From Burkholderiaceae bacterium (lineage in GTDB: Bacteria > Pseudomonadota > Gammaproteobacteria > Burkholderiales > Burkholderiaceae), in NCBI GenBank assembly GCA_947461805.1, contig CANHMJ010000004.1:1-25519 (forward strand): 25,519 bases of DNA, in the 5' to 3' direction. Both the position numbers and the translations under genes were made by a program. The notes under the pieces were generated by a model, which worked only from the letters and a program-made list of their open reading frames with translations, was not told where the DNA came from and ran no database searches. Below are positions 6,329 to 15,533 of the stretch, piece by piece. How positions within the stretch are numbered: position 1 is the stretch's first letter; every line of letters starts with the position of its first letter.

Positions 6329-8605
6329 ATGAACTTAAGTTCGAAAGACGTCGCGCGTTTCGTCTCGATTGATATTGAGGGCATGACCTGCGCCTCCTGC
6401 GTCAGCCGCGTTGAAAAGGCTTTAGCCAATATCCCGGGCATCGAGGCGGCTACGGTCAATTTAGCCACCGAACAGGCGCGCATCCGCCTCACGGAAGCCA
6501 TTCCTGGAATCAGTCAACACATCATCGAGGTGATTCAAAAGGCAGGCTATGACGCTAAGCAAAGCGCGGCGCCCGGACAGCAAAAGCAAGTAAACCAATC
6601 GGCATTTTGGTCGGCTGATGGATTGGGTCCAGTGCTATTTAGTTTTGCTTTATCTGCTCCCCTAGTAATTCCCATGCTCCTCATGCCATTGGGGATCCAC
6701 TGGATGCCAAGTAGCTTATGGCAGCTATTGCTCGCCAGCCCAGTGCAGTTTGTATTCGGCTGGCGCTTTTATAAGTCTGGATTCAAAGCGCTGATGTCCG
6801 GCGCTGGCAATATGGATTTACTGGTTGCACTGGGGACCAGTGCAGCCTATGGATTGAGTGTCTATCAGCTGGTATTTGGCGATCCCCATGCGCTTTATTT
6901 TGAGGGGGCGGCAGTCATCATCAGCATGGTGTTGCTGGGCAAGTGGCTCGAGGCGCGCGCCAAACGGCAAACCGGTGAAGCCATTCGTGCATTGCACGCC
7001 TTATGGCCGCAACAAGCGCGAGTACTCAAGACAAATGACCTCAGCCTCATCGGCAGCAATGCAGCCGCTCTCAACCAGCATACCGAACTACCCCTCGAAC
7101 AGGTGTTGGTAAATGATCTAGTGATGGTTCTGCCCGGTGAACGTGTGCCCGCAGATGGCTTCATCGTACTTGGCAACAGCCATCTGGATGAATCGCTACT
7201 TACAGGGGAAAGTCAATCCGTAAAACGGGGGATTGGCGATGCCGTGATTGGTGGCTCACTTAATGGTGATGGTCAGTTAGTTTTCCGAGTGGGCGCTACC
7301 AGCACCGACAGCATGCTGGCAAACATTATCGATTTGGTTGAAACCGCACAAACACAGAAAGCGCCAATTCAGCGCTTAGTAGATCAAGTCAGCGCGATCT
7401 TTGTACCCGCAGTGATTGGCATTGCAATCGCGACTGGCCTCGTTACCGGACTCCTGGTGGGCGACATCAGCGAAGCCATCTTAAGGGCGGTATCAGTAAT
7501 GGTGATTGCATGTCCGTGCGCATTGGGATTGGCCACTCCAGCAGCCATTATGGCTGGCACTGGGGTTGCGGCACGCGCTGGCATCTTGATTAAAGATCCG
7601 CAGGTATTGGAGTTGGCCCATCGCATTCAACTCGTCGCATTTGATAAAACCGGAACCCTGACTGAAGGCAAGCCCACCCTAATTTCAATTGATGTAAGCC
7701 CTGAATTTAATCGAGAGGCCATGCTTGCTCTTGCTGCTGGGCTGCAAATGGGCAGCGAACATCCGCTTGCGAAGGCAGTACTTGACGATGCAACGGCACA
7801 CAGCATAACTCCTGTGGCCTGCGCCCAAATCCAGGCCATTCCGGGGGTGGGAATTGAAGGCAGGCCACTGACAGGTGAATGGCAAGGGCAATTACTGCGA
7901 CTGCAAAGCCTTGCATCGCTCGAATCCCATCCGCAGTACGGTGATTTAAGCCTCCAAGCCTCTCCCCTATTTTTAGCAGGACATACTGTCTCGGCTTTGA
8001 CTGCAACACCCTTAGGCAATCAAACAGCAACATCGCTAGCACTCTTAGCTTTTGGTGATGCCATTAAGGTCCAAGCAAGATCGGCCGTAGAGCAATTGCA
8101 CGCTCTGGGAATTCAGACGGTGATGCTATCGGGCGACAATCGTGCCGCCGCCGAGCAAGTGGGTCAGCGCATTGGCATTGACACCGTTTATGCGCAAGTC
8201 ATTCCTGCAGATAAGGCGGGCTGGATCGAACGCTTAAAGCGCAATACAGAGGGCGAACGGCAATGGGTTGCTATGGTTGGCGATGGCATTAATGACGCGC
8301 CCGCGCTCGCAATGGCCGATGTGGGTATGGCGATGGCTACCGGCACCGATGTCGCCATGCAAGCAGCTGGCATTACCTTAATGCATGGCAACCCAAACTT
8401 AGTCGCAGGCGCAATTGATGTATCGAAGCGAACCTGGAACATAATTCGTCAAAACTTATTTTGGGCCTTTGCATTTAATGTGATTGGCATTCCTCTGGCA
8501 GCCCTGGGTTACTTGACGCCGGCGATTGCTGGAAGTGCGATGGCTTTATCCAGTCTATTTGTGCTGAGTAATGCCTTACTGCTGGGATTCTGGAAACCAA
8601 AATAA
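6329..8605 (+). CDS. copA: Copper-exporting P1B-type ATPase
   Basis: The 758-residue protein starts with one HMA domain (GMTCASC, Cys21 and Cys24), followed by eight predicted membrane helices and cytoplasmic domains. The transmembrane metal site is CPC (395-397), the phosphorylated Asp is Asp439 in DKTGT, the nucleotide domain has SEHPLAKA, and the hinge is GDGIND (from 651). TGES is present in the actuator domain (LTGESQSVK). CPC with the terminal MALSSLFVLSNALLL helix is typical of Cu(I) exporters, which move copper from cytoplasm to periplasm using ATP. Length is normal for a one-HMA CopA. The ATG at 6329 has no recognisable Shine-Dalgarno. It is divergent from the CopZ-like gene; I saw no convincing CueR-type dyad in the 47-nt gap. 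Confidence 0.94.
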   Translation: MNLSSKDVARFVSIDIEGMTCASCVSRVEKALANIPGIEAATVNLATEQARIRLTEAIPGISQHIIEVIQKAGYDAKQSAAPGQQKQVNQSAFWSADGLGPVLFSFALSAPLVIPMLLMPLGIHWMPSSLWQLLLASPVQFVFGWRFYKSGFKALMSGAGNMDLLVALGTSAAYGLSVYQLVFGDPHALYFEGAAVIISMVLLGKWLEARAKRQTGEAIRALHALWPQQARVLKTNDLSLIGSNAAALNQHTELPLEQVLVNDLVMVLPGERVPADGFIVLGNSHLDESLLTGESQSVKRGIGDAVIGGSLNGDGQLVFRVGATSTDSMLANIIDLVETAQTQKAPIQRLVDQVSAIFVPAVIGIAIATGLVTGLLVGDISEAILRAVSVMVIACPCALGLATPAAIMAGTGVAARAGILIKDPQVLELAHRIQLVAFDKTGTLTEGKPTLISIDVSPEFNREAMLALAAGLQMGSEHPLAKAVLDDATAHSITPVACAQIQAIPGVGIEGRPLTGEWQGQLLRLQSLASLESHPQYGDLSLQASPLFLAGHTVSALTATPLGNQTATSLALLAFGDAIKVQARSAVEQLHALGIQTVMLSGDNRAAAEQVGQRIGIDTVYAQVIPADKAGWIERLKRNTEGERQWVAMVGDGINDAPALAMADVGMAMATGTDVAMQAAGITLMHGNPNLVAGAIDVSKRTWNIIRQNLFWAFAFNVIGIPLAALGYLTPAIAGSAMALSSLFVLSNALLLGFWKPK

Positions 8606-8607
8606 AG

Positions 8608-8651
8608 TACTGCTTTTGTATTACGTTTGCACTACTTTTGCATTACTTTTG
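8608..8651. repeat. 11-bp tandem repeat, four copies
   Basis: Four adjacent 11-mers fit the pattern YAYTRCKTTTG: TACTGCTTTTG (8608), TATTACGTTTG (8619), CACTACTTTTG (8630), CATTACTTTTG (8641). The array lies just after the copA stop and runs through the stop codon of the convergent DUF3047 gene at 8643-8645. The repeat shows directly in sequence; no function is assigned. Confidence 0.8.
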
Positions 8652-9485
8652 TTTGAGTGCTTTGCGCACCAACTCAATATCACCATACAAGGCCTTGACC
8701 TGCGACTTAGTATTGTCAGTATCGGTGAGGAGCGCGACACCAATCACATCGCCTGGCTCTTCACCAAAGGCGGTGCGGTAGTCTGCACTTAAGTCACGCG
8801 CATGCTTACGCCACTGCCCGGTATGTTGCCATCCTGAATCCACAGCAATCATTTTGACGCGGCTAGTAAAGGTGTTCTCTACCACGCTGTCGAGTGGACT
8901 GTTGCCAGCCCAAATGTACATGAGGGTGGCATAAGGCATCTCCCGACCACTGAGCATGCCCGCTACTTCAAATGTAAGCAGCTCTTTTAATGGCAACTTG
9001 GATTTATTGCCATCAAACGCAACCAATATACGCAGCGGCGCATCATCGGTATAACGAATGGCATTGTCTGCATTCGGAATCTTGCCAATTGCCTTCCATT
9101 CCCACTCTAGCCATAAATCCGTTGCGGGTTGTGGCCGTAGCTTCACAGCCAAACCCGATGCGGATCTTCTGGAATTCGCGCTCAGTACGGTTTTACCTTG
9201 GTAGTTTTCAAGGCGATAGGCCGTATTCTTTTTGTAAGGCGCTAGGCGATAAAAACTCCAACCACTGGGTAAGGCTGACTTGGCAGGCTGCTCGGAAAAT
9301 TTAGGCAGCATCTCCTGCGCCGGTATTTCTGCAGTCGGCTGCACGCTGACCTCCCCCGGATCATCGGACCAGCCAGCGCATGCAGACAAAGCGAGCGCTA
9401 GGCAAACCGAAATGCCGACGCGGCCAAGCGCATGCAGCTTAAATGGGTCAATTGGATCGATCATGTAGCGTATGAAATGCGTCAT
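8643..9485 (-). CDS. DUF3047 domain lipoprotein
   Basis: This 280-residue protein has an N-terminal hydrophobic segment ending in a lipobox (LSAC, Cys36), so it should be a lipid-anchored envelope protein. The mature part matches DUF3047: a LWLEWEWKAIGKIPNADN strand-turn block, a DDAPLRILVAFDG segment, PYATLMYIWAGN, and a final block with GEEPGDVIGVALLTDTDNT. DUF3047 proteins are predicted secreted beta-sandwich proteins of unknown role. The start could be ATG 9485 or ATG 9464; neither has a good ribosome binding site, and the leader before the hydrophobic segment is long (about 22 residues) with the upstream choice. The 3' end lies in an 11-bp tandem repeat shared with the copA tail. Confidence 0.8.
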   Translation of the reverse strand: MTHFIRYMIDPIDPFKLHALGRVGISVCLALALSACAGWSDDPGEVSVQPTAEIPAQEMLPKFSEQPAKSALPSGWSFYRLAPYKKNTAYRLENYQGKTVLSANSRRSASGLAVKLRPQPATDLWLEWEWKAIGKIPNADNAIRYTDDAPLRILVAFDGNKSKLPLKELLTFEVAGMLSGREMPYATLMYIWAGNSPLDSVVENTFTSRVKMIAVDSGWQHTGQWRKHARDLSADYRTAFGEEPGDVIGVALLTDTDNTKSQVKALYGDIELVRKALKQK

Positions 9486-9509
9486 GGTAAGTGGAGATGC
9501 TTTATCGTA

Positions 9510-10715
9510 ATGCTTTCACTGGCGTATTTCATGAATAAAAATCTCTGGTTGCTGACGTTCGCGCAAGGCATGTATTTGACGAATAACGTCACTTTTATTG
9601 CAATCAATGGCTTAGTGGGTTTTATGCTTGCTCCGCTTCCGTGGTTAGCAACCCTTCCGGTAATGGGCTATGTCATCGGCAGTGCACTCTCTACCACCCT
9701 CGTAGCCCGAACTCAAAAAAAGTGGGGGCGTAAGCGCTCCTTCCAAATCGGCTTGGTGATTGCTGGCTTTTCCGCACTGCTATGCGCCTACGCCGTACTT
9801 CAACGTAATTTTTGGCTGCTGAATGCCGCTACCGTGATTGCGGGTTTTTATAACGCCAACGCCCTCTTGTATCGTTTTACTGCTGCTGAGCTTGCCGGAC
9901 CAACGTCAAAAGAAAAAGCGGTTTCGTGGGTTTTGGCAGGCGGTGTGATTGGCGCTGTTCTTGGTCCCAATTTAGCCAACCAAACCCGCGACTGGTTGAG
10001 CGCGCCCTTTGCAGGCGCTTACATTGCCTTAGCCCTTGTTGCTGTCCTTGCTTTTGTTGCTATCAGCCTGATTCGCTTTCAGGAACGTTCCGCCAGTGAA
10101 GCCAAGGAAACCGGTAGGCCCCTTTCGGAGATCATGCGTCAACCCCTTTTTATTGTTTGCGCCGTCTCTGCGTCCCTTTCTTATGGCGTCATGAACCTGC
10201 TCATGGCAGCAACCCCCCTGGCCATGGAAATGTGCAAACTGCCGTTTGATAAAACCGTATTAGTACTCGAGTGGCACGTGATTGGTATGTTTGCCCCCGG
10301 TTTTTTTACCGGTAATTTAATTCGCCGCTGGGGCGTCTTATGGGTCATGCGCATTGGGGTTTTACTATACATTGCCTGCATTGCCATCGCCTTATCTGGA
10401 GTCACATTTACCCATTTTTTACTTGCGCTCTTTTTATTGGGCGTCGGTTGGAACTTTTTGTTTACCAGCAGCACCACACTAGCCCTAGAGGCCTACCGAC
10501 CAGAAGAGCGGGATAAAGCCCAAGGCGCGATTAATTTCTTTGTATTTTTGACGACCGCACTTTCCGCGCTGAGCTCCGGCATTCTGATTACAACCCAAGG
10601 CTGGGCATTACTGAATTGGGGCTCGATTGCCCCATTAGCCTGCATCGTATTGGCACTCATTTGGCTTGGCGCAAAAGGCAATGTTGGCCTCCATAAGCAG
10701 TCTAAAATTAGCTGA
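9510..10715 (+). CDS. Major facilitator superfamily transporter
   Basis: About 400 residues with roughly 12 hydrophobic helices. The start of the first helix reads NKNLWLLTFAQGMYLTNN, and the loop after helix 2 has RTQKKWGRKRSF, the MFS loop 2-3 type motif. The substrate cannot be read from sequence. Reading frame is open from ATG 9432, but the first residues of that version are hydrophilic and antisense to the DUF3047 5' end. ATG 9510 has GGAG about 13 nt upstream, and ATG 9531 (MNKNLWLL) is another good candidate. It is divergent from the DUF3047 lipoprotein gene and 33 nt upstream of the oxidoreductase gene, so co-transcription with the next genes is possible. Confidence 0.85.
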   Translation: MLSLAYFMNKNLWLLTFAQGMYLTNNVTFIAINGLVGFMLAPLPWLATLPVMGYVIGSALSTTLVARTQKKWGRKRSFQIGLVIAGFSALLCAYAVLQRNFWLLNAATVIAGFYNANALLYRFTAAELAGPTSKEKAVSWVLAGGVIGAVLGPNLANQTRDWLSAPFAGAYIALALVAVLAFVAISLIRFQERSASEAKETGRPLSEIMRQPLFIVCAVSASLSYGVMNLLMAATPLAMEMCKLPFDKTVLVLEWHVIGMFAPGFFTGNLIRRWGVLWVMRIGVLLYIACIAIALSGVTFTHFLLALFLLGVGWNFLFTSSTTLALEAYRPEERDKAQGAINFFVFLTTALSALSSGILITTQGWALLNWGSIAPLACIVLALIWLGAKGNVGLHKQSKIS

Positions 10716-10748
10716 CTCATTTCAGCAACTTAATTAGGTACCCCAACC

Positions 10749-11621
10749 ATGAAGATTGGCTTTATTGGCACTGGCATTATGGGCAGCAGCATGGCAGGTC
10801 ACTTGCTGGCTGCTGGCCACACCTTATGCATTTACAACCGTACCCGCAGCAAAGCAGAAGGCTTATTAGCGCGTGGCGCGCAATGGTTTGATAGCCCTAT
10901 CGCGCTGGCTAAAGCATCGGAAGTCATTATTACCATCATCGGCTACCCCAAGGACGTCGAAGCAATGTACTTGGGCGAGTCCGGCATTTTGCAGCACGCG
11001 CCTAAAGGCTGTATCACGATTGACATGACTACCTCGAGCCCAGAACTGGCCAAGCAAATTGCACGACACGGTCTTGAGCGTGGCATAGCCTGCTTAGATG
11101 CGCCCGTTTCGGGTGGCGACATTGGCGCCCGTGATGCCAAGCTATCGATCATGGTGGGCGGTGAGCAAAACGCATTTTATGCGGTACTCCCCCTCTTCCA
11201 GCTGATGGGTAAAAATATTGCACTATTAGGATCTGCTGGCGCCGGTCAACACGCGAAGCTCTGCAATCAAATTGTGATTGCCTCGAGCATCATGGGCGTA
11301 TGTGAAGGTCTGATGTACGCTAAAACTGCTGGTCTTGACCCCCTTGCCGTCTTGGATGTGATTGGTGGTGGTGCTGCCGGTAGTGTCCAGCTGAATGTGC
11401 AAGGCCCGCGCATGATCAAAGGGGATTTTGCGCCCGGCTTTATATTGGAGCACTTTGTGAAAGATATCGGCTTAGCTATCGCTGAGGCAGATCGTATGGG
11501 ATTGAAGTTACCCGGACTAATGCAAGCCAAAAAACTCTATGACATTTTGATGCAACAAGGGCATGCTCGCACTGGCTATCACGCGCTTTTTGAACTTTAC
11601 TTGCGTAAAGAAGTGCCTTAA
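10749..11621 (+). CDS. 3-hydroxyisobutyrate dehydrogenase-family NAD(P) oxidoreductase
   Basis: The 290-residue protein has an N-terminal Rossmann fold with GFIGTGIMGSSMAGHL, NRTRSK after strand 2 (basic residues hint at NADP), a substrate motif DAPVSGGDIGA (117-127), and the catalytic Lys170 in HAKLCNQI. The C-terminal all-helical domain ends with GYHALFELY. The family includes 3-hydroxyisobutyrate dehydrogenase, tartronate semialdehyde reductase and glyoxylate/succinic semialdehyde reductases; the exact substrate is not decidable here. The start ATG is preceded by AGG at about 10 nt. The next gene begins 1 nt after its stop, so the two are probably co-transcribed, although no metabolic link to the glycosyltransferase is obvious. 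Confidence 0.88.
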   Translation: MKIGFIGTGIMGSSMAGHLLAAGHTLCIYNRTRSKAEGLLARGAQWFDSPIALAKASEVIITIIGYPKDVEAMYLGESGILQHAPKGCITIDMTTSSPELAKQIARHGLERGIACLDAPVSGGDIGARDAKLSIMVGGEQNAFYAVLPLFQLMGKNIALLGSAGAGQHAKLCNQIVIASSIMGVCEGLMYAKTAGLDPLAVLDVIGGGAAGSVQLNVQGPRMIKGDFAPGFILEHFVKDIGLAIAEADRMGLKLPGLMQAKKLYDILMQQGHARTGYHALFELYLRKEVP

Positions 11622-11622
11622 T

Positions 11623-13155
11623 TTGTCTTCTGCAGTGGCCTCCTATTGGAAGTCCTGTTCATTTACAGGCAAGGCTGGTATTTGCATTGCAATAGGCGCA
11701 CTGATTCATTTGGCATTGGGCTTTGCCTTTGAGCTCTCAGTGGATGAGGCCCATTACCTGCTGTATGCCAAGCATATGGCGTGGAGCTACTTTGATCATC
11801 CACCCCTAGTTGGTTGGATTCAGTGGCCGCTCGTATCCCTTGATGCCAGTACCGGTGTTTTAAGGCTCGTTCCAGAATTACTTTGGCTCATCTCGTGTGG
11901 TTTGGTTTTTATCGTCACAGCGGAGCTACAGCGTTTCTTGCAATCCAAGGCATTGATCGCTACTCCAGCATTGCCACCCATCGGATCATCTAGCCTTGCT
12001 GCGGTATTGCTTGTCATTGCAGCGCCGTTACCGCATGTTCTATCGGTAGGCTTATTACCCGATTCCATTCTGACGCCACTGAGCCTGGGGCTGTTCTGGA
12101 TGGCCTTACGCTGGATACAAGTAGGCCGCAACTTTACTTTGCGTGATTGGCTCATCACTGGAATCTTGCTAGGCCTTGCGGGCCTGAGCAAATACACTGC
12201 TGCCTTCACTGCGTTTGCATTACTTCCAATCGTACTCTGCCCACCCCGCAAGCCTTGGATCAATCGCGCCGGTTTTTATCTTGCTGTATTGCTTGCACTG
12301 CTGCTGATCTCACCGGTGCTCTACTGGAACTGGGCAAACGATTGGATTTCATTTAAGTACCAGCTGGCCCATGGTAGTGGCGGTGAATGGTTGTTTCGTC
12401 GCTTTGCAGGCTTCATTGGCTTGCAATTAGTGGCGTTTGGCTTCCTCTACATCATTGGGATGATTTACTTTTTGCGGCGCTACTGGGCCAAATCCCCCGC
12501 AGCAATTGGTTGTCTGCTCGGATTTTTTTGGATTCCGTTTGGAATTTTTGCTTGGCTCTCAGGTGGCGGTGGCTTGCCTCACTGGACTACACCAGCCTGG
12601 TTTTGCTTGGCGCCTTTTGCGGGGATTGGCATTGCCAGTGCATGGGCAACACAACAACGCACACTCATTCGATGTATTTTTGTTCTTCAGATTGCGCTGT
12701 GTTTGATTGGCTTCGGCTTTGTTTTATCTGGCGGCATTGTCAGTAGCAAGCCGAGAAACAATCCCATTGCAGATTTATATGGCTGGGATCAGGCAGGCAA
12801 AACGGCATTGGCTCTGAGCAAAACCCACTCAGCTACTGGTATTGCAGTTCAAAACTGGACTCTGGGCAGTCGCATCGCTTGGTACGCAAGGCCATCGCCC
12901 GTGTTTATCTTGGACCAGCGCCAAGACCAGTTTGATTTATGGTTTGGCCACTTAAAACCCGGTTCCGATGCGATTGTTGTCAACTGGTCTGCAATGCCAT
13001 ATGCCCCTCCAGTAAAGGGTGCTCAACCCCATTTGCAAGGGGCATTTACAGAATGCCAAGCCTTGGAGCGGGCAGAAGTGAGGCATCTTGGACGCGTTCT
13101 TTCCCATTTTGACTTCAGTCTGTGCAAAAACTGGGCGGAAAAAGATCCGAACTAA
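11623..13155 (+). CDS. GT39/ArnT-like integral membrane glycosyltransferase
   Basis: About 510 residues, with a signature first periplasmic loop DEAHYLLYAKHMAWSYFDH followed by PPLVGW, typical of dolichyl-phosphate-mannose-protein-mannosyltransferase/ArnT-like enzymes (GT39/GT83 group). About ten to twelve membrane helices follow, with a smaller soluble C-terminal part ending in FDFSLCKNW. Enzymes of this type transfer a sugar from a polyprenyl-phosphate donor to lipid A, other lipids or proteins on the periplasmic face. No ATG lies near the expected N-terminus; TTG at 11623 (1 nt after the preceding stop, with AAAGAAG upstream) is my choice, with GTG 11635 as alternative. An ATG at 11563 would overlap the upstream gene by 59 nt and is unlikely. 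Acceptor and sugar are unknown. Confidence 0.82.
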   Translation: MSSAVASYWKSCSFTGKAGICIAIGALIHLALGFAFELSVDEAHYLLYAKHMAWSYFDHPPLVGWIQWPLVSLDASTGVLRLVPELLWLISCGLVFIVTAELQRFLQSKALIATPALPPIGSSSLAAVLLVIAAPLPHVLSVGLLPDSILTPLSLGLFWMALRWIQVGRNFTLRDWLITGILLGLAGLSKYTAAFTAFALLPIVLCPPRKPWINRAGFYLAVLLALLLISPVLYWNWANDWISFKYQLAHGSGGEWLFRRFAGFIGLQLVAFGFLYIIGMIYFLRRYWAKSPAAIGCLLGFFWIPFGIFAWLSGGGGLPHWTTPAWFCLAPFAGIGIASAWATQQRTLIRCIFVLQIALCLIGFGFVLSGGIVSSKPRNNPIADLYGWDQAGKTALALSKTHSATGIAVQNWTLGSRIAWYARPSPVFILDQRQDQFDLWFGHLKPGSDAIVVNWSAMPYAPPVKGAQPHLQGAFTECQALERAEVRHLGRVLSHFDFSLCKNWAEKDPN

Positions 13156-13182
13156 GCACTCGCCTGCTTTATCCTTACGGCT

Positions 13183-14235
13183 ATGAGCGCAAAATCTGCC
13201 CCAGTAAGCACATCCCCGCGCTGGAAATACCTTCTAAAACGCAGTTGGCCAACCATACGGGTTGTGCTGTCGATTGCCTTGCTATGGAAGGCAACCAGCG
13301 GAATTGATTGGGCAGCCTTATTCGCATCTGAATTACAAATAGAACCGCTCTGGTTTGTAGCGGCTTTTTTCTGTTTAAGTGGTGCATTTTTATGCGGTGG
13401 CTTACGCTGGGGTTTGCTTATGCGCAGCGTCGGTTTTGAGGGCAGCATTGCGGGCTACATTTCCCTTTATTTTGCAGGCGGCCTTATCAATCAGGGTCTT
13501 CCCAGCACTTTAGGCGGCGACAGTTACCGCGCCATTACCGGCAGTCATCTAAAGCCAAGTGGCGAATTGGCTAGCAGTACCACTGAAGAAAAAAAGCTCG
13601 ATACCGAATTGCATCAGGAAGTCAGCCTCGAGCAAGCCGATCCTAGCTTGCGACTGGGATTTGCAATGACCTTCGTTGATCGCTTACTGGGACTCGCGGG
13701 AAATAATTTACTCGGCGGCATCGGCCTCATTTTAGGTGGAGCTACCTTGGCCGCATGGGGAAATCAGCTTGGCTATGCAGTCATCGCTGTCATGGTGGCG
13801 TCGTTTCTGATTGCGGCGCTTGGATTGGCATGGGGGCCAACGCGAGCGCTACTGCAAAAACTGCTGGATCGCTTTCGGATGAGTAGTGCATTGCCTGGGG
13901 TGCGCATGGCTTTTGCCTGGCCCATGAATATTGCCCAAGCCCTATTTGGTATGGGCATTCATTTTTTAACCATTCTTGCTCTGGGTTTTTGTTTAAAAGC
14001 CTATGGTGCTGAAGTACCCATTGAGGCACTCATGATCGGCTTGCCTGCCCTTAGCTTGTTACTCATGCTGCCGATAAGTATTTCCGGTTGGGGACTGCGG
14101 GAGGCGACCTTAGTATCGGTTCTGGCTTTATGGAGCATTAACCCCTCTCTGACCGTGCTGGGGTCGATTAGTTATGGCGCCATGACCCTTTTGTGCGTTT
14201 TGCCTGGTGCTTACCCCCTTCTCAAGCGAAAATAG
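13183..14235 (+). CDS. Flippase-like LPG-synthase transmembrane-domain protein
   Basis: The 350-residue membrane protein resembles the lysylphosphatidylglycerol synthase TM/UPF0104 family. Family signatures are visible: INQGLPSTLGGDSYRA (about 101-116), a FVDRLLGLAGNN segment, and LPISISGWGLREA near the C-terminus, with about eight hydrophobic helices. It lacks the soluble MprF-type catalytic domain, so it is the membrane part only; such proteins are proposed lipid-linked substrate flippases. A hydrophilic, charged insert of roughly 30 residues (STTEEKKLDTELHQEVSLEQ) separates the GGD and DRLLGL motifs and is longer than I expect for the family. The ATG lies 27 nt after the GT39 gene stop. 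Confidence 0.83.
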   Translation: MSAKSAPVSTSPRWKYLLKRSWPTIRVVLSIALLWKATSGIDWAALFASELQIEPLWFVAAFFCLSGAFLCGGLRWGLLMRSVGFEGSIAGYISLYFAGGLINQGLPSTLGGDSYRAITGSHLKPSGELASSTTEEKKLDTELHQEVSLEQADPSLRLGFAMTFVDRLLGLAGNNLLGGIGLILGGATLAAWGNQLGYAVIAVMVASFLIAALGLAWGPTRALLQKLLDRFRMSSALPGVRMAFAWPMNIAQALFGMGIHFLTILALGFCLKAYGAEVPIEALMIGLPALSLLLMLPISISGWGLREATLVSVLALWSINPSLTVLGSISYGAMTLLCVLPGAYPLLKRK

Positions 14236-14272
14236 CCATGCTTTTTCTTTTTAACCCGAAACCAAGCTATTT

Positions 14273-15526
14273 ATGAGTATTAGTGTCAATACCATGCGTG
14301 CGATCGACCATTGGGTCGGAGTACCGCTGTGCGCGATGATGAGTCCGGTGGTGGCGCTAATCGATTTGATAAAGGGAATTTTTACTACCGGCCCCAAAGC
14401 ACCCAAAAAACTCCTTTTTATTGAACTCTCCGAAATGGGTAGCGCAATTTTGGTGGACCCCGCTATGCGTAATGCTCAAGCGCGCGGTGCTGAGCTTTTT
14501 TTCTTGATCTTCAAAAGCAATCAGGCCAGCCTGACTTTGCTCAATACCGTAAAACCTGAAAACATTTTCACGATTGATGCCTCTAGCCTGAGAACCCTGC
14601 TTGTCGATACGATCGCTTTTTTAATCAAGGCACGTATGCGTGGCATCGATACCGTGATCGACTTGGAATTATTCTCACGCTTTACTGCTCTACTAACGGG
14701 TCTGTGTGGCGCTCGCAGGCGCGTGGGTTATCACATCTTCCATGGCGAGGGATTGTGGCGCGGCACGATGCTCACTCGCAAGGTGCATTACAACCCACAC
14801 ATCCACATTACCAAGAATTTCTTTTCCTTAATTCATGCGGCCTTTGCCACTGAAATCGAAGTCCCATTTAGCAAGATTCAGATTCGCGATGACGAAATCC
14901 AGTTAGCACAAGCAGTGATTGATCCGGCTGTACGTAATCTGGTATTGGAGCGCATTGAGTCCTTGGCCCGCAACGCCGATGTAGCTTACCGTCATGGCCA
15001 ACAACGCCTCATTTTGATCAATCCCAATGCCAGCGATCTATTGCCGCAGCGGCGCTGGTCACAGCAGCGCTTTTCGGAGCTGATACTCGCAGTGCATGCC
15101 CGCTGGCCGGCTGATTTGATCTTAATTACGGGATCGCCTGCTGAATTTGATTATGTTGAAAAAGTGCGGCGCGTTGCCGAAGTGAAGGCTGCGATCAATT
15201 TTGCTGGACAGGTTAAGTTCGCTGAACTTCCTGCGCTGTACACCCTGTCGGATGTCATGGTAACGAATGATTCTGGGCCGGGTCACTTTTCTGCTGTCAC
15301 GGCACTGCGCACCGTCGTTTTGTTTGGACCTGAGACTCCAATGCTCTATGGCTCCATTGGCAATTCGATTGCGATTACTGCAAATCTGGCTTGCTCGCCC
15401 TGCGTGAGTGCTGCCAACCACCGTAAAACACCGTGCCAAAATAATGTCTGCATGCAAGCCATTACGGTAGCCGATGTTCTCGCCAAGGTAGAAGTCCAGT
15501 TGGACGCTGCCGATCGCGCACGCTAA
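14273..15526 (+). CDS. Glycosyltransferase family 9 (heptosyltransferase-like)
   Basis: The 417-residue protein matches GT9/ADP-heptose:LPS heptosyltransferase-type enzymes, with a GT-B fold. N-terminal part: KKLLFIELSEMGSAIL; C-terminal donor domain: LINPNASDLLPQRRWSQQRF and VTNDSGPGHFSAVTA, the nucleotide-sugar binding block. The tail CSPCVSAANHRKTPCQNNVC carries four Cys and is seen in a GT9 subgroup. GT9 enzymes act at the cytoplasmic membrane on LPS core or other glycolipids. The acceptor cannot be read here. The gene starts 37 nt after the flippase-like gene, with a weak ribosome site, and ends 7 nt before the PAP2 gene, so it is probably part of the same operon. Confidence 0.87.
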   Translation: MSISVNTMRAIDHWVGVPLCAMMSPVVALIDLIKGIFTTGPKAPKKLLFIELSEMGSAILVDPAMRNAQARGAELFFLIFKSNQASLTLLNTVKPENIFTIDASSLRTLLVDTIAFLIKARMRGIDTVIDLELFSRFTALLTGLCGARRRVGYHIFHGEGLWRGTMLTRKVHYNPHIHITKNFFSLIHAAFATEIEVPFSKIQIRDDEIQLAQAVIDPAVRNLVLERIESLARNADVAYRHGQQRLILINPNASDLLPQRRWSQQRFSELILAVHARWPADLILITGSPAEFDYVEKVRRVAEVKAAINFAGQVKFAELPALYTLSDVMVTNDSGPGHFSAVTALRTVVLFGPETPMLYGSIGNSIAITANLACSPCVSAANHRKTPCQNNVCMQAITVADVLAKVEVQLDAADRAR

Positions 15527-15533
15527 GCAGATC

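Noticed and set aside
9432..9530. Longer MFS start at ATG 9432 giving a 427-residue protein overlapping the DUF3047 5' end
   Set aside because: The extra N-terminal residues are hydrophilic and unlike an MFS start, and the first helix begins near residue 34; starts at 9510 or 9531 fit better.
11820..12263. 147-codon minus-strand frame inside the GT39 gene
   Set aside because: Low-complexity basic translation antisense to a conserved membrane protein; no independent support.
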